Source of the DNA: an uncultured Acidimicrobiales bacterium
GTDB taxonomy: Bacteria; Actinomycetota; Acidimicrobiia; Acidimicrobiales; SHLQ01
Direction of reading: 5' to 3'
DNA: 64,000 nucleotides
Assembly (NCBI GenBank): GCA_938015295.1
Contig: CALLQB010000044.1
Coordinates: 1-64,000 of the forward strand
A program made the position numbers and the translations under genes. How positions within the stretch are numbered: position 1 is the stretch's first letter; each line of letters begins with the position of its first letter. Below, piece after piece: positions 50,734 to 59,540 of the stretch. The notes below the pieces were generated by a model. The model was not told the DNA's origin, did no database searches, and saw nothing but the letters and a program-made list of their open reading frames with translations.

Positions 50734-51408
50734 GTGGCGTCAATTCCCACCGGAAGCCCGTTCGTATTCGGCGTCGATCTCGACGGAGTATGTGGTGACT
50801 ACACCCTTGCCTTCCGCGAGGTGGTCGCTGCCGAGTTCGGCGTCGAACCTTCGTCGTTGCCGCTCGAACGATCGTGGGACTTCAACGAATGGGGCCTCAC
50901 TCCCGAGACCTTCGAGGCCCTCCACCAGAAAGCGGTTCTCGAGAAACGGATCTTCCGCGACATGGCGCCGATGGAGGGCTGCGCAGATGCTCTGTGGCGG
51001 TTGTCGGACGCTGGCGTGTGGATTCGGATTGTCACCCACCGTCTGTACGTGAACTGGGGACACGCAACAGCGGTCGCCGATACCGTGCAATGGCTCGACG
51101 ACGCTCGAATCCCCTATCGAGACATTTGTTTCTTGGGTGCAAAACCCGACGTCGCCTGTGATGCCTATGTCGACGACGGCGGCCACAACATCACGGGCCT
51201 CAGAGAGTCCGGCAATACGGTCATCGCGTTCGACATGCCGTACAACCGCGACATACCGGGCCTCCGCGCCCACAATTGGGAAGAGGTCGAAGAGATCGTG
51301 CTCGACCTCGCCGCCCAAGGCGGCCGGTACGTCGAGGTACAACTTCCCGGCTTTCCCTCGGGTGCCGAGCGCCTCGATTCGCGTCGGCCTGGCGACGAGC
51401 CCTCCTGA
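50734..51408 (+). CDS. HAD-type 5'-nucleotidase (NT5C-like)
   Basis: 224 aa from a GTG only two bases after the SDR stop. Motif I is VFGVDLDGVCGDY with the nucleophile and acid Asp pair; motif II is WIRIVTHR (Thr); motif III/IV is KPDVACDAYVDDGGHNI. This is the pattern of the mitochondrial/cytosolic 5'(3')-deoxyribonucleotidase (NT5C) group. It should remove phosphate from a nucleotide or a related phosphomonoester. Translational coupling to the SDR is likely from the spacing. Confidence 0.85.
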   Translation: MASIPTGSPFVFGVDLDGVCGDYTLAFREVVAAEFGVEPSSLPLERSWDFNEWGLTPETFEALHQKAVLEKRIFRDMAPMEGCADALWRLSDAGVWIRIVTHRLYVNWGHATAVADTVQWLDDARIPYRDICFLGAKPDVACDAYVDDGGHNITGLRESGNTVIAFDMPYNRDIPGLRAHNWEEVEEIVLDLAAQGGRYVEVQLPGFPSGAERLDSRRPGDEPS

Positions 51409-51456
51409 CACAACGGGTCCGGCGACGCCGCCAGAGCAGCCCGCAGGGTAGGTCGG

Positions 51457-52257
51457 CTACTTCTTCTGAAAGTTCGGTTTCCGCTTTTCTGCGAAGGCCT
51501 TCGGCCCCTCTTTGGCGTCTGCCGAGCCGAATACCGCCATGCCGATCGGTGCCTCAAATTCCCACGCTTGGGCTTCGGTCATCCCGATGGTGCCTCGTAG
51601 CGTCTTCATGATGCCTTCGATTGCAAGCGGCCCGTTCGCAGCGATCGTATCGGCGATTTCTCGTGCCTTCGCCAAGGCCGCACCGTCGGGAACGACATGG
51701 CCAATCAGGCCGAGCGATTTCGCTTCGGTCGCCGTGATGTGTTTACCGGTGAGCAAAATATCGGCAGCCTCGGTGTAGGGGATTTGACGGGCCAGGCGCA
51801 CCGCCGACCCACCCATCGGGTACAGCGACCACCGGGCTTCCGATACCCCGAACGTTGCGCTCTCGCCAGCGACTCGAATGTCGGTACCCTGCAAAATTTC
51901 GGTGCCACCAGCGATGGCAACCCCTTCTACGGCGGCGATGATTGGCACCATCGGGTGAAAGGTTTTGAGCAGTCCGTCGTAGATGAAGTCGCTCCCCTCG
52001 CGTTCCATCCGCCCGGTGACGTCGTAGTCGTCGGTTGCGTCGACGTCGCCAGCCATCGCTCGCAAATCCATGCCTGACGAGAAGTTCCCTTCGGCGCCAG
52101 TGAGGATGATGGCGCGAATATCGTCGTCGGCGACCGCTTGTTTCCAGGCATCGTCCATACGAGCGAACATCGCAAGGGTCATCGCATTTTTGCGCTTGGG
52201 GCGGTTGAAGGTCACGGTCATGACGTGGTCGGAAATATCGACAAGAAGATCTGGCAT
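51457..52257 (-). CDS. Enoyl-CoA hydratase/isomerase (crotonase) family protein
   Basis: 266 aa. [20 protein letters not shown] is the N-terminal crotonase block. [17 protein letters not shown] forms the first oxyanion hole strand, and [18 protein letters not shown] the second. The second catalytic Glu position of hydratases is WSLYPMGG here, so an isomerase or other crotonase activity is possible. It is the last of four co-directional genes and follows the TrmH gene after nine bases. Confidence 0.88.
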   Translation of the reverse strand: MPDLLVDISDHVMTVTFNRPKRKNAMTLAMFARMDDAWKQAVADDDIRAIILTGAEGNFSSGMDLRAMAGDVDATDDYDVTGRMEREGSDFIYDGLLKTFHPMVPIIAAVEGVAIAGGTEILQGTDIRVAGESATFGVSEARWSLYPMGGSAVRLARQIPYTEAADILLTGKHITATEAKSLGLIGHVVPDGAALAKAREIADTIAANGPLAIEGIMKTLRGTIGMTEAQAWEFEAPIGMAVFGSADAKEGPKAFAEKRKPNFQKK

Positions 52258-52266
52258 ATGTACCTC

Positions 52267-53013
52267 TTAGCGCGTTCTTCGCACCAGTTCGAAACACAGC
52301 ACCGCTGCGGCCGTCGCGACGTTGAGCGATTCGACACCTCCGGCAAGAGGAATCGAAAGGTCGAAGTCGGTCTCGACCGTCAGCCCGGCCGACTCGTTAC
52401 CCATGACAAAGGCCACTCGGTCGGGCAATGTTGTGTCGTACAGGTCGGCGCCGCCGGCATCGAGACCAACAATCGAAAACCGTGAGTCACGCAACGTAGC
52501 CACGGCGTCAGCAGCCGTCTCGGCTCGAAGAACAGGCGCACGAAACGCGACGCCTGCCGAAGCTTTGATGGCCACTGGTCCAATGTCGGCGGTGCCCCGA
52601 GTCGGCACAACGATGCCGTCGATTCCGGCTGCAACGGCCGCGCGAAGAATCATCCCGACGTTGGCCGGGTTGTGCACCGAGTCGAGCAGCAATAACGAGG
52701 TTGCCCAGTCGCGTCCGCGCTGGCGACGGTCAACAAACGCACTGAGCGATGACATCAAAGGGGCTACAACGTCGGCCACAACCCCTTGATGGTGACGCGA
52801 CGACTTCGCGACCGTAGTCACCTTGCGTTCGGGGACGCGCTCAACAACCACGTCGCGTGCAGCCGCGAGTCGACGGATCTGGTCGATTGGCTCACCGCGC
52901 GCCTTGTCGGAGATGAGAATCTTTGCAATCTCAAGTGAGGTATCAGCGAGCGCCTCGAGAACTGGATTGCGCCCGGCGACCGACAGATACCGGTCGCGTG
53001 GCGTTTCGCTCAT
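52267..53013 (-). CDS. TrmH/SpoU-family RNA 2'-O-methyltransferase
   Basis: 248 aa. The N-terminal substrate-binding domain begins VAGRNPVLEALAD. The trefoil-knot SPOUT domain has all three motifs: HNPANVGMILRAAVAAG, FVMGNESAGL and LAGGVESLNVATAAAVLCFEL. Such enzymes methylate 23S rRNA (RlmB type) or tRNA with S-adenosylmethionine. The ATG overlaps the stop of the nucleotidyltransferase gene by four bases, so they are translationally coupled, although the two functions are not obviously related. Confidence 0.92.
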   Translation of the reverse strand: MSETPRDRYLSVAGRNPVLEALADTSLEIAKILISDKARGEPIDQIRRLAAARDVVVERVPERKVTTVAKSSRHHQGVVADVVAPLMSSLSAFVDRRQRGRDWATSLLLLDSVHNPANVGMILRAAVAAGIDGIVVPTRGTADIGPVAIKASAGVAFRAPVLRAETAADAVATLRDSRFSIVGLDAGGADLYDTTLPDRVAFVMGNESAGLTVETDFDLSIPLAGGVESLNVATAAAVLCFELVRRTR

Positions 53014-53846
53014 TCGTCTCGTGCTCGCAGCACCGCACGCGCTACGTCAAGATCATCGGGGTTGGTGACCCCAATCCAGTTTTCCTTCGACGAAAGAACC
53101 TCGACCGATAGGTCGCCTGATTCCATCAATTCGGAGATGGCTGTTGGAAGGAGGAACTCGGACTTTTCTTCGGTGCCATGCGCTGCAAGAAAGGTCTCGA
53201 ATTTTTCTTCCAGATGGGCAAATACCGATTTCGGCAGGCCCCACATGTTCATCGACACAAGGGTTTCGTCGTCGTACTCGCCTTCGGGGTCCTGGCTGAC
53301 GATCAGACCATCGTCGTTACGGGCGATGTCGTGGGTTTCTATGATTCCCGTTAGTTGACCGGAATCGTTGGTATGACAAACACCGCGCGACACGCTGCCA
53401 AACTTCGGCAGTGTGCGGGCGAGTTCGAAGCCAACGATTGCCGCCTCCTTGTCGCTGCTGTTGTCAAGAAAGGACACAATCTGTTGATAGGAGGTTGCGC
53501 CGTAATAATCGTCGGCGTTCACCACCACGAAGGGACCGTCGACCGCCGCTGATGCGGTAAGAACTGCGTGGGCGGTTCCCCATGGTTTCGGGCGGCTTGG
53601 CCCGTGCTGATCCTGACAGACGGTTTCAACATGAAGCTCGCCGTGGACGCGCCCAATATGGTCGAGCACCTGCTCTTCGATACTGGATCGCACAATGAGC
53701 ACGACCTTGCCACCACCCGCGGCCTGCAAGTCGCGTATTGCGTAGTCAAAGAAGGATTCGCCGTTTGGCCCGACGTCGACGAGTTGTTTGTCGCCGCCAA
53801 ACCGGGAGCCGAGCCCCGCGGCCATGATGAGAAGATTGACGCTCAT
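53010..53846 (-). CDS. Sugar-nucleotide-type nucleotidyltransferase
   Basis: 278 aa. LLIMAAGLGSRFGGDKQL is the NTP-binding loop of the NTP_transferase family, VVVNADDYYG carries the metal Asp residues, and later segments resemble glucose-1-phosphate or MobA-like nucleotidyltransferases. It probably activates a sugar phosphate to an NDP-sugar, but the sugar is not deducible. It lies 18 bases after the EchA20-like crotonase gene and overlaps the TrmH gene start. Presence of a nearby WecG and GT4 may indicate supply for surface glycan synthesis, which is inference. Confidence 0.85.
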   Translation of the reverse strand: MSVNLLIMAAGLGSRFGGDKQLVDVGPNGESFFDYAIRDLQAAGGGKVVLIVRSSIEEQVLDHIGRVHGELHVETVCQDQHGPSRPKPWGTAHAVLTASAAVDGPFVVVNADDYYGATSYQQIVSFLDNSSDKEAAIVGFELARTLPKFGSVSRGVCHTNDSGQLTGIIETHDIARNDDGLIVSQDPEGEYDDETLVSMNMWGLPKSVFAHLEEKFETFLAAHGTEEKSEFLLPTAISELMESGDLSVEVLSSKENWIGVTNPDDLDVARAVLRARDE

Positions 53847-53864
53847 GTACTTGCTGTACTTTCG

Positions 53865-54632
53865 CTAATCGCTGGAGTCTTGATTTTTACGTGCGCCCGA
53901 AAGGAACGCGTCTCTCGCCCGGTCGCCTTCGCCTGCGAGGTTGAGTTCAAAAGTGAAGCCTTGTTCAAATCGGTAACTCCGCCGAACATCGACGGGGTCT
54001 ATTCCGTTCATCGACGCTTTTGCCGCTCGAATTACCTCTGGTCGTTTCTGAGCGATGGTGTTCGCCACCGCCATTGCCTCGGAAACAAGGTCGTCATCGG
54101 TCGTCATCTTGTACACCGAACCGTAGGCCGCGAGTTCGGAGGCGGCCGCCGGTTGGGCGGTGTACAACATTTGGCGTGCTCGATGTTGTGGCACGAGCCG
54201 TGAAAGATGGGTGGCTGCACCGAGTGCACCATTGTCGACTTCGGGCAGGCCGAAGGTGGCTTTTTCGGCAGCAAGAATGATGTCGGCGTTGCCGACGATG
54301 CCGATGCCGGTACCAAGGCAGAAGTCATTGACCGCGGCGATAACAGGGACCGCACAGTCGTACACGGCTCCAAAGAGCTCGTAACATGACCGGTTCGCTT
54401 CAAGAATGCCCTGGTTGGCATCCATCGCCTGCATCTCTTTGATGTCGACCCCGGCGCAGAACCCTCGACCTTTGGCGGTAAGCACGACGACGTTTACCGA
54501 GGCGTCTCGCTGGTACGACGAAAGAAGATCGGCAAGTTTGTATGCATCGGCTATGTTGAGTGCGTTGACGGGAGGGTTCTCCATCGTCACGAGCGCGACG
54601 CCCTCTTCGGTGCGAGATTCGTGAATTGCCAC
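53865..54632 (-). CDS. EchA20-like crotonase
   Basis: 255 aa from a GTG. ENPPVNALN, GRGFCAGVDIKEMQ and NADIILAAEKATFGLPEV, then GALGAATHLSRLVPQH and RFEQGFTFELNLAG, closely resemble Mycobacterium tuberculosis EchA20, a ring-opening hydrolase of cholesterol C/D-ring catabolism. I judge this from remembered motifs, not an alignment. No ipdAB, fadE or other steroid genes are in this window. The start is fixed by a leaderless promoter. It heads the four-gene unit with nucleotidyltransferase, TrmH and a second crotonase. Confidence 0.75.
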   Translation of the reverse strand: MAIHESRTEEGVALVTMENPPVNALNIADAYKLADLLSSYQRDASVNVVVLTAKGRGFCAGVDIKEMQAMDANQGILEANRSCYELFGAVYDCAVPVIAAVNDFCLGTGIGIVGNADIILAAEKATFGLPEVDNGALGAATHLSRLVPQHRARQMLYTAQPAAASELAAYGSVYKMTTDDDLVSEAMAVANTIAQKRPEVIRAAKASMNGIDPVDVRRSYRFEQGFTFELNLAGEGDRARDAFLSGARKNQDSSD

Positions 54633-54638
54633 GCCTTG

Positions 54639-54644
54639 AACCTA
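54639..54644 (-). promoter_or_regulatory. -10 box of leaderless promoter for the EchA20-like operon
   Basis: TAGGTT on the minus strand, six bases (CAAGGC) before the GTG at 54632. Confidence 0.65.
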
Positions 54645-54792
54645 GCGCCGCTTTTGAACCTCACGGTCGATAGGTGGTATTTTTTGTGAGGTTTTGGGTG
54701 TTTCTGAGCTTTTACCACGTCGTGGTCGAGCTACCTGCACCTCGCTGGGCGTTGCCCGCACTTGTCACCGGGCACTTGTCAGAGGCTTCAAG

Positions 54793-54798
54793 TACGGT
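54793..54798 (+). promoter_or_regulatory. -10 box of leaderless HAD-gene promoter
   Basis: TACGGT, six bases (CAACAG), then the ATG at 54805; this sets the start inside the longer track ORF from 54694. Confidence 0.65.
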
Positions 54799-54804
54799 CA
54801 ACAG

Positions 54805-55674
54805 ATGCCGCGCAACGATACCTCTGCCCAACCATGCTCCTCGAGACACCAAGCGTCGCGGCAAGTGTTGGTCGTCACCGACCTCGATGGCACGCTCTGG
54901 GACCAACATCAATGCATCCACGCCGACACGCTGTCGGCTGTCGAAGAGCTCGAGGCACGAGGCATCCCGGTCCTAGTAGCAACCGGCCGGCGGCCAGCGA
55001 GTACCCGGTCGGGATTCGCCCTCAACAACTTCTGGAAACCCGCCGTCATGCTCAACGGCACCTTGGGGGTAACGTTTCCTAGCGAACACCGCTTTCATCA
55101 AGCGACCTTTACCGCAAGCGAGGCACAACTAGTCCTCGAGGCCTTCGCCGATTGCGGCCATGTGCCCTGCGTGTACGGCCTCGACGGACATACCTACCTG
55201 GCCGACAATGCGACCACCGGTCCGCGGCACAGGAAGGGAATGGTCGGAGGAGTCCGCGATGTGCAGACCACAAACCCTGACCACATCGTGCAAGCTGGCG
55301 AAGCACTCGGATTCAGCATTATTGGTGTCGAACTACGTGGCCTCGAAAGTCTGGCACCTCGACTGCGTGAGTTCGGCATGATCGTCGACCATTACCAGGA
55401 TCCGCTGTATGGCGGTTGGTCGGTGATGGCGCAACCACCCGGTGTCTCAAAACAGACCGGCATCGAGGCCTTCATCGCCCACGCTGGGCTCGACAATCCC
55501 CTCGTCATTGCCGTGGGCGACGGCGGCAACGACACCGAGATGGTGGCGGCCGCCGACATCGGCCTCGCCATCGTCGACGGCGACCCGTCGGTGCTGGCGG
55601 TGGCCGACCAACACATCGGCCCTCCGACACAAGGCGGTTGGGCCGAGATCCTCAACGTGGTCAACGAACTGTAG
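54805..55674 (+). CDS. Cof-type HAD phosphatase
   Basis: 289 aa from the ATG at 54805; 37 upstream residues in the track are rejected. Motif I is VVTDLDGTLWD (nucleophile Asp), motif II VLVATGRR, motif III the Lys of GVSKQTGIEAF, and motif IV VIAVGDGGNDTEMVAAADIGLAI. A C2-type cap lies between motifs II and III. These enzymes dephosphorylate sugar phosphates, FMN or similar small molecules. The membrane acyltransferase gene follows after 42 bases on the same strand. Confidence 0.92.
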   Translation: MPRNDTSAQPCSSRHQASRQVLVVTDLDGTLWDQHQCIHADTLSAVEELEARGIPVLVATGRRPASTRSGFALNNFWKPAVMLNGTLGVTFPSEHRFHQATFTASEAQLVLEAFADCGHVPCVYGLDGHTYLADNATTGPRHRKGMVGGVRDVQTTNPDHIVQAGEALGFSIIGVELRGLESLAPRLREFGMIVDHYQDPLYGGWSVMAQPPGVSKQTGIEAFIAHAGLDNPLVIAVGDGGNDTEMVAAADIGLAIVDGDPSVLAVADQHIGPPTQGGWAEILNVVNEL

Positions 55675-55716
55675 GAAGAACTGGAAAAAATACTGGAGTA
55701 CGAGCCCGGAAAAACG

Positions 55717-56877
55717 GTGTTCAAAAGCACCGTCTCGAGGGCCGCCCAGCAACAAAAGCCATCGTCGCTGGCGCTACCATCCATACGCAGGAAGCTCGCG
55801 GTAGGGACAGTGGTGACGGTGCAGACAAGCGAGTCGCTCCGCACGATTGCTCCCGAGACCTCTGCGGCCTTTCGCATCACGAGAGTGCTCTGCATCTTTT
55901 TCATGGTCTACGTCCATGTCAATCCCGGGCTCGGCACAGGCGAGCAACTCCGCGGTACCCAATGGGATCTTTGGTTCTTTCACACCATCCTGGCCGACCT
56001 GCTTGGTCGGGCGAGCGTGCCTGCGCTGAGTGTGATCAGTGGGTTCCTCGCCGTGCACACGTTGGAGCGACGAAGCTACCGAGGCTACGCGGCCGGCCGC
56101 TTTACGACCCTTTTCGTACCGATGGTCGTATGGAACACAATCGGCGTTACCTATGGCTATCTCATCTTCAAGACGATCGATGAGAAGAACTTTCAGATGG
56201 AAAACATCGACGAACTTTCTGCCGTCGACATCGTTGCACGGCGCATTTTGGCCTTAGATGAGACAGCGGCGTACACGAGCCACAACTTCTTGCGAGATAT
56301 GTTCGTGTGCTCGTTGGCTGCGCCGATTTTTGTTGCGTTGGCCAAGCGCAGTGGTTGGGCCATTCCAGCAATCGTGGTGCTCGCTGGCGAAACGATCGGT
56401 TTCGAACCAGTGGTCTATCGCGAATCGATTCTGATCTTCTTCGTGCTTGGTATCCAGCTGGCGATATCGCCCGGCCACATCAGCTGGCTCCGCGACTGGC
56501 GACTTGTCGTAGCGATTGGTTCAGGGCTCGTGTTAGCTGCAGAGTTCGCAGCGGTCGATTTCCCCCTCTACCAACTCGTGAAACGAGGGATCGTGAGCGC
56601 TGGCATCGCACTAGCAGCGTTGTACCTGGCACGCCTGCCCCTCGGTCAAAAAATCGTCGCCCATGAACCGCAGGCCTACCCGATCTTTCTTAGCCATAAC
56701 TTTGTCTTCGGAATCTTCTGGGGTGCATGGATGGTGGTGTTCGGAAGTGGACTCACCTTCCCGTACGTCGTCTTTTATCTACTCACCCCTGTGCTGTTGT
56801 TCGTTGCCGCGTTCCGTGCACGGCGTTTCCTGAGTGGCTTACCCGGTGCGATACGGGTGCCGCTTTTCGGAAAGTGA
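55717..56877 (+). CDS. Integral membrane acyltransferase (Acyltransferase-3-like)
   Basis: 386 aa from a GTG at 55717; starts at in-frame GTGs around 55810-55819 are also possible, since the first 35 residues are poorly structured. About ten hydrophobic segments are visible. FRITRVLCIFFMVYVHVNPG is the first helix with a His like the R/K-x10-H motif of Acyltransferase-3 proteins, and ALSVISGFLAVHTL the GF-L-x2 segment. These move acyl groups to sugars or lipids at the membrane. It is downstream of the HAD phosphatase and probably co-transcribed. Confidence 0.8.
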   Translation: MFKSTVSRAAQQQKPSSLALPSIRRKLAVGTVVTVQTSESLRTIAPETSAAFRITRVLCIFFMVYVHVNPGLGTGEQLRGTQWDLWFFHTILADLLGRASVPALSVISGFLAVHTLERRSYRGYAAGRFTTLFVPMVVWNTIGVTYGYLIFKTIDEKNFQMENIDELSAVDIVARRILALDETAAYTSHNFLRDMFVCSLAAPIFVALAKRSGWAIPAIVVLAGETIGFEPVVYRESILIFFVLGIQLAISPGHISWLRDWRLVVAIGSGLVLAAEFAAVDFPLYQLVKRGIVSAGIALAALYLARLPLGQKIVAHEPQAYPIFLSHNFVFGIFWGAWMVVFGSGLTFPYVVFYLLTPVLLFVAAFRARRFLSGLPGAIRVPLFGK

Positions 56878-56960
56878 CGATTCCACCAGCCAGGGCGCAC
56901 CAGCCCTATGGCCGACCGGGCTTCATCAACACGGTTTTCGCCTGACCGTCGCCAGCTGGC

Positions 56961-56966
56961 TACAGT
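56961..56966 (+). promoter_or_regulatory. -10 box of leaderless promoter for the AttH-like gene
   Basis: TACAGT, six bases (CCCCGC), then the ATG at 56973. Confidence 0.65.
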
Positions 56967-56972
56967 CCCCGC

Positions 56973-58061
56973 ATGACAGTTTCCGGAGGCGACGAGTACC
57001 CGCTACACCAAGTTCCCGGCTGGATAGCCCACCCCGACACCAGCGATCGCAATTTTTACGACCGCAACTACTTCAATCTGCATTCATGCAGCGACGAATT
57101 GTTCGCGATTTTTGGCATGGGCCAGTATCCAAACCTTGGTGTCCACGACGCCTACCTGACGGTCCGCAAGGGCGACAATCATCACGTCGTGCGAGCATCG
57201 CGGCCGCTCACCGACCGGCTCGACACCAGCGTTGGGCCGCTGCGCATCGAAATCATCGAGCCGCTGAAGAAAATTCGCTTCATCGCCGAACCAACTGACG
57301 GTTCACTCGCAATGGACGTGGTTTGGGACGCGACCATTCCCGCATTCGAAGAGCCCAACCAATTCCTTCGCGCTGGCGGCAAGGTCGTCTTCGACACGCA
57401 GCGGTTTGCACAAACCGGCACCTGGACCGGTTCGTTGATGGTCGAAGGGCACGTCTATGACGTCACACCCGATACCTGGTGGGGTTGCCGCGACCGCTCG
57501 TGGGGCATCCGGCCGGTTGGCGAGAAAGAAACCGACGGCATTCGGCAATCGCTCAATGTCATGCCCGGTATGTGGAACTATTTTCCTATGCAATTCGACG
57601 ATCACGCAATCGTCTACATGTGTCACGAGCGGCCCGATGGCATCCGCCCGCTCGAAGAGGCTGTGCGGGTCTGGTCGGATCCTGACCGGCCGATCGACCA
57701 TCTGGGTCGCCCCGAATGGGAACACACCGTCACCCCCGGCACCAGGATGCTCGAACACTCGATTATCCGCATGCCACATGCAGACATCGAAGTTACGTGC
57801 ACTCCCCTCGTCGTCAACTACGTCTCGGTTGGCACGGGTTACGGGATGGATGCCGATTGGCGTCATGGGATGTATCAAGGCCCCGACCTCGTCGTGCAAA
57901 ACCTGACCCTCCCGACTGAAGAGACGGGCAAAATCGGCCAGTACGGCGTCGTCGATCATGTGGGCCAGTTCTCCTACGACGGCAATGTTGGCTACGGGTT
58001 GTACGAACACGGGTTCTTTGGCGAATTTCCGAAACTCGGCATCCCTGACCCACGAGCGTAA
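56973..58061 (+). CDS. AttH/CrtC-like double-lipocalin protein
   Basis: 362 aa, soluble, no signal peptide. DTSDRNFYDRNYFNLHSC and VTPDTWWGCRDRSWGIRPVG are the most telling parts; G-x-RD-x-SWG-x-RP recurs in the AttH and hydroxyneurosporene synthase (CrtC) superfamily, two lipocalin-like domains that bind hydrophobic molecules. CrtC hydrates carotenoids, but many actinobacterial members are unassigned. A correctly placed promoter sets the start. It is monocistronic, followed by the ATPase with its own start signals. The family call is from motif memory. Confidence 0.6.
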   Translation: MTVSGGDEYPLHQVPGWIAHPDTSDRNFYDRNYFNLHSCSDELFAIFGMGQYPNLGVHDAYLTVRKGDNHHVVRASRPLTDRLDTSVGPLRIEIIEPLKKIRFIAEPTDGSLAMDVVWDATIPAFEEPNQFLRAGGKVVFDTQRFAQTGTWTGSLMVEGHVYDVTPDTWWGCRDRSWGIRPVGEKETDGIRQSLNVMPGMWNYFPMQFDDHAIVYMCHERPDGIRPLEEAVRVWSDPDRPIDHLGRPEWEHTVTPGTRMLEHSIIRMPHADIEVTCTPLVVNYVSVGTGYGMDADWRHGMYQGPDLVVQNLTLPTEETGKIGQYGVVDHVGQFSYDGNVGYGLYEHGFFGEFPKLGIPDPRA

Positions 58062-58131
58062 GCCAGCCCGATAGAGATATTTCGCGAAGTTGGTTAAGGC
58101 AACCCTGCCGGTACGCCGATGTCTCGGAGGT

Positions 58132-59460
58132 ATGAGTGAACAAGTTCTGCCGCCAGAACGGCTACTTCGCACGCCAGGTTCGATCGAAGAGCTGGGAATT
58201 CCGCGCACGCTCATCGAAGACATCTTCATGCGACGACTCGCCAGCGAGCGTCAGTCGATGTTGTACAAACTCTGCGAGAGCATCGGTCTAACCATCGCCG
58301 TCGGGCGAGCAGTCGCAGATGATCTGCGAGAAAAGAAGATCGTCGAATATTTTGCCCTCGAGGGACGCGACTACCGCATTGGACTCACCGAAGCCGGCAC
58401 GAAAGTAGCCGCCGAAAGCCGCGCCTCAAGTCAGTACTCGAGCTATCTGCCGGTGCCGCTTGAGCAGTATGTGCAGGTTGTTGAAGCCCAAAAAGCTGTG
58501 CTGATGGTGAACCGCGAAAACATCCGTACCGCGTTTGCCGACCTCGTCGTCGAAGACAGCATGCTCGACGCCCTTGGCCCGGCCTTCATGAACGACGGCG
58601 CCATCTTCCTGTACGGCCCTCCCGGTACGGGTAAAACCTCGCTTGCCGAGCGCATGATCAAAATCCACAAGGATCTGATCCTCGTTCCTCGGGTTGTCGA
58701 GATCGATAGCTCGATCGTTTCGGTCTTTGACCCTGCGGTACACAAGGCAATCGAAAACCAGCCCCAGGGCCTCGACCCGCGTTGGGTTGTCTGCGAGCGT
58801 CCGCTGGTGATCGTCGGTGGTGAGCTCAGCCCCAACATGATCGACCTCTCACTCGATGTTGTGTCTGGTGTGTACTCGGCACCCATTCAAATGCTCGCAA
58901 ATAACGGCATTCTGGTAGTCGACGACTTTGGTCGCCAGCAAATCACCCCGAACGAACTCATGAACCGCTGGATCGTTCCCCTCGCGCAGGGCGTCGATTA
59001 TCTCAAGCTTGCAAACGGCACAAAGTTCACCGTTCCGTTCGAGCTCAAACTCATCGCCTCGACCAACCTCGACCCCAACGCCTTGGGCGATGACGCGTTC
59101 CTGCGACGCCTTCGCAACAAGGTTTTTGTCGGACCGGTCACCCCAAACGCGTTCAACTGGATCTTGGCCCGCGTTGCCAAGGCCAAAGGCATCGAGGTCA
59201 CGGGCGAAAGCGCTCAGCATCTCAAAGCGATCGCCGAACGAGAGATCGGCGAACTTCGCCCCTACCTCGCCGTCGACTTCTGCGACCTGATGATCGGTGT
59301 TTGCACCTATGAGGGCCTCCCCCGGGTGCTCGATAAAGCAATGATAGATCGCGTCGCCTCTGTCTACTTCGTGAACGAAGCTGATGGTGCAGCGACCGCT
59401 AGTGCCAGCGCTGCGCTGGCAAACGACAAGACGCCTGCTGCTCAGCCCCAAGCCGCCTGA
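58132..59460 (+). CDS. AAA+ ATPase with N-terminal winged-helix-like domain
   Basis: 442 aa from the ATG at 58132, directly after GGAGG with only one base between, unusually close. Residues about 25-95 look like a winged helix (LYKLCESIGLTIAVGRAVADDL, YRIGLTEAG). The AAA+ core has Walker A GPPGTGKT (162-169), Walker B ILVVDDF (about 263-269), LKLIASTN as sensor 1, and an FLRRLRNKV Arg region. The C-terminal tail is Ala-rich. It resembles unassigned ATPases near pilus or secretion genes, but none is adjacent. Function unknown. Confidence 0.8.
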   Translation: MSEQVLPPERLLRTPGSIEELGIPRTLIEDIFMRRLASERQSMLYKLCESIGLTIAVGRAVADDLREKKIVEYFALEGRDYRIGLTEAGTKVAAESRASSQYSSYLPVPLEQYVQVVEAQKAVLMVNRENIRTAFADLVVEDSMLDALGPAFMNDGAIFLYGPPGTGKTSLAERMIKIHKDLILVPRVVEIDSSIVSVFDPAVHKAIENQPQGLDPRWVVCERPLVIVGGELSPNMIDLSLDVVSGVYSAPIQMLANNGILVVDDFGRQQITPNELMNRWIVPLAQGVDYLKLANGTKFTVPFELKLIASTNLDPNALGDDAFLRRLRNKVFVGPVTPNAFNWILARVAKAKGIEVTGESAQHLKAIAEREIGELRPYLAVDFCDLMIGVCTYEGLPRVLDKAMIDRVASVYFVNEADGAATASASAALANDKTPAAQPQAA

Positions 59461-59540
59461 GACTCCTTTCACAGCCATAGCTGCGCGATTACGGCTGGAA
59501 AGTCCGACATGGACGGGCACGGGCGGTACTCTCGATAGCT

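Noticed and set aside
53568-54203. 211-aa plus-strand ORF opposite the nucleotidyltransferase and EchA20-like genes
   Set aside because: It is antisense to two well-supported genes and has no start signal.
59461-59540. Possible glycine riboswitch before gcvP
   Set aside because: The gap is too short for the aptamer and only a weak CAGCC/GGCTG pairing is seen.
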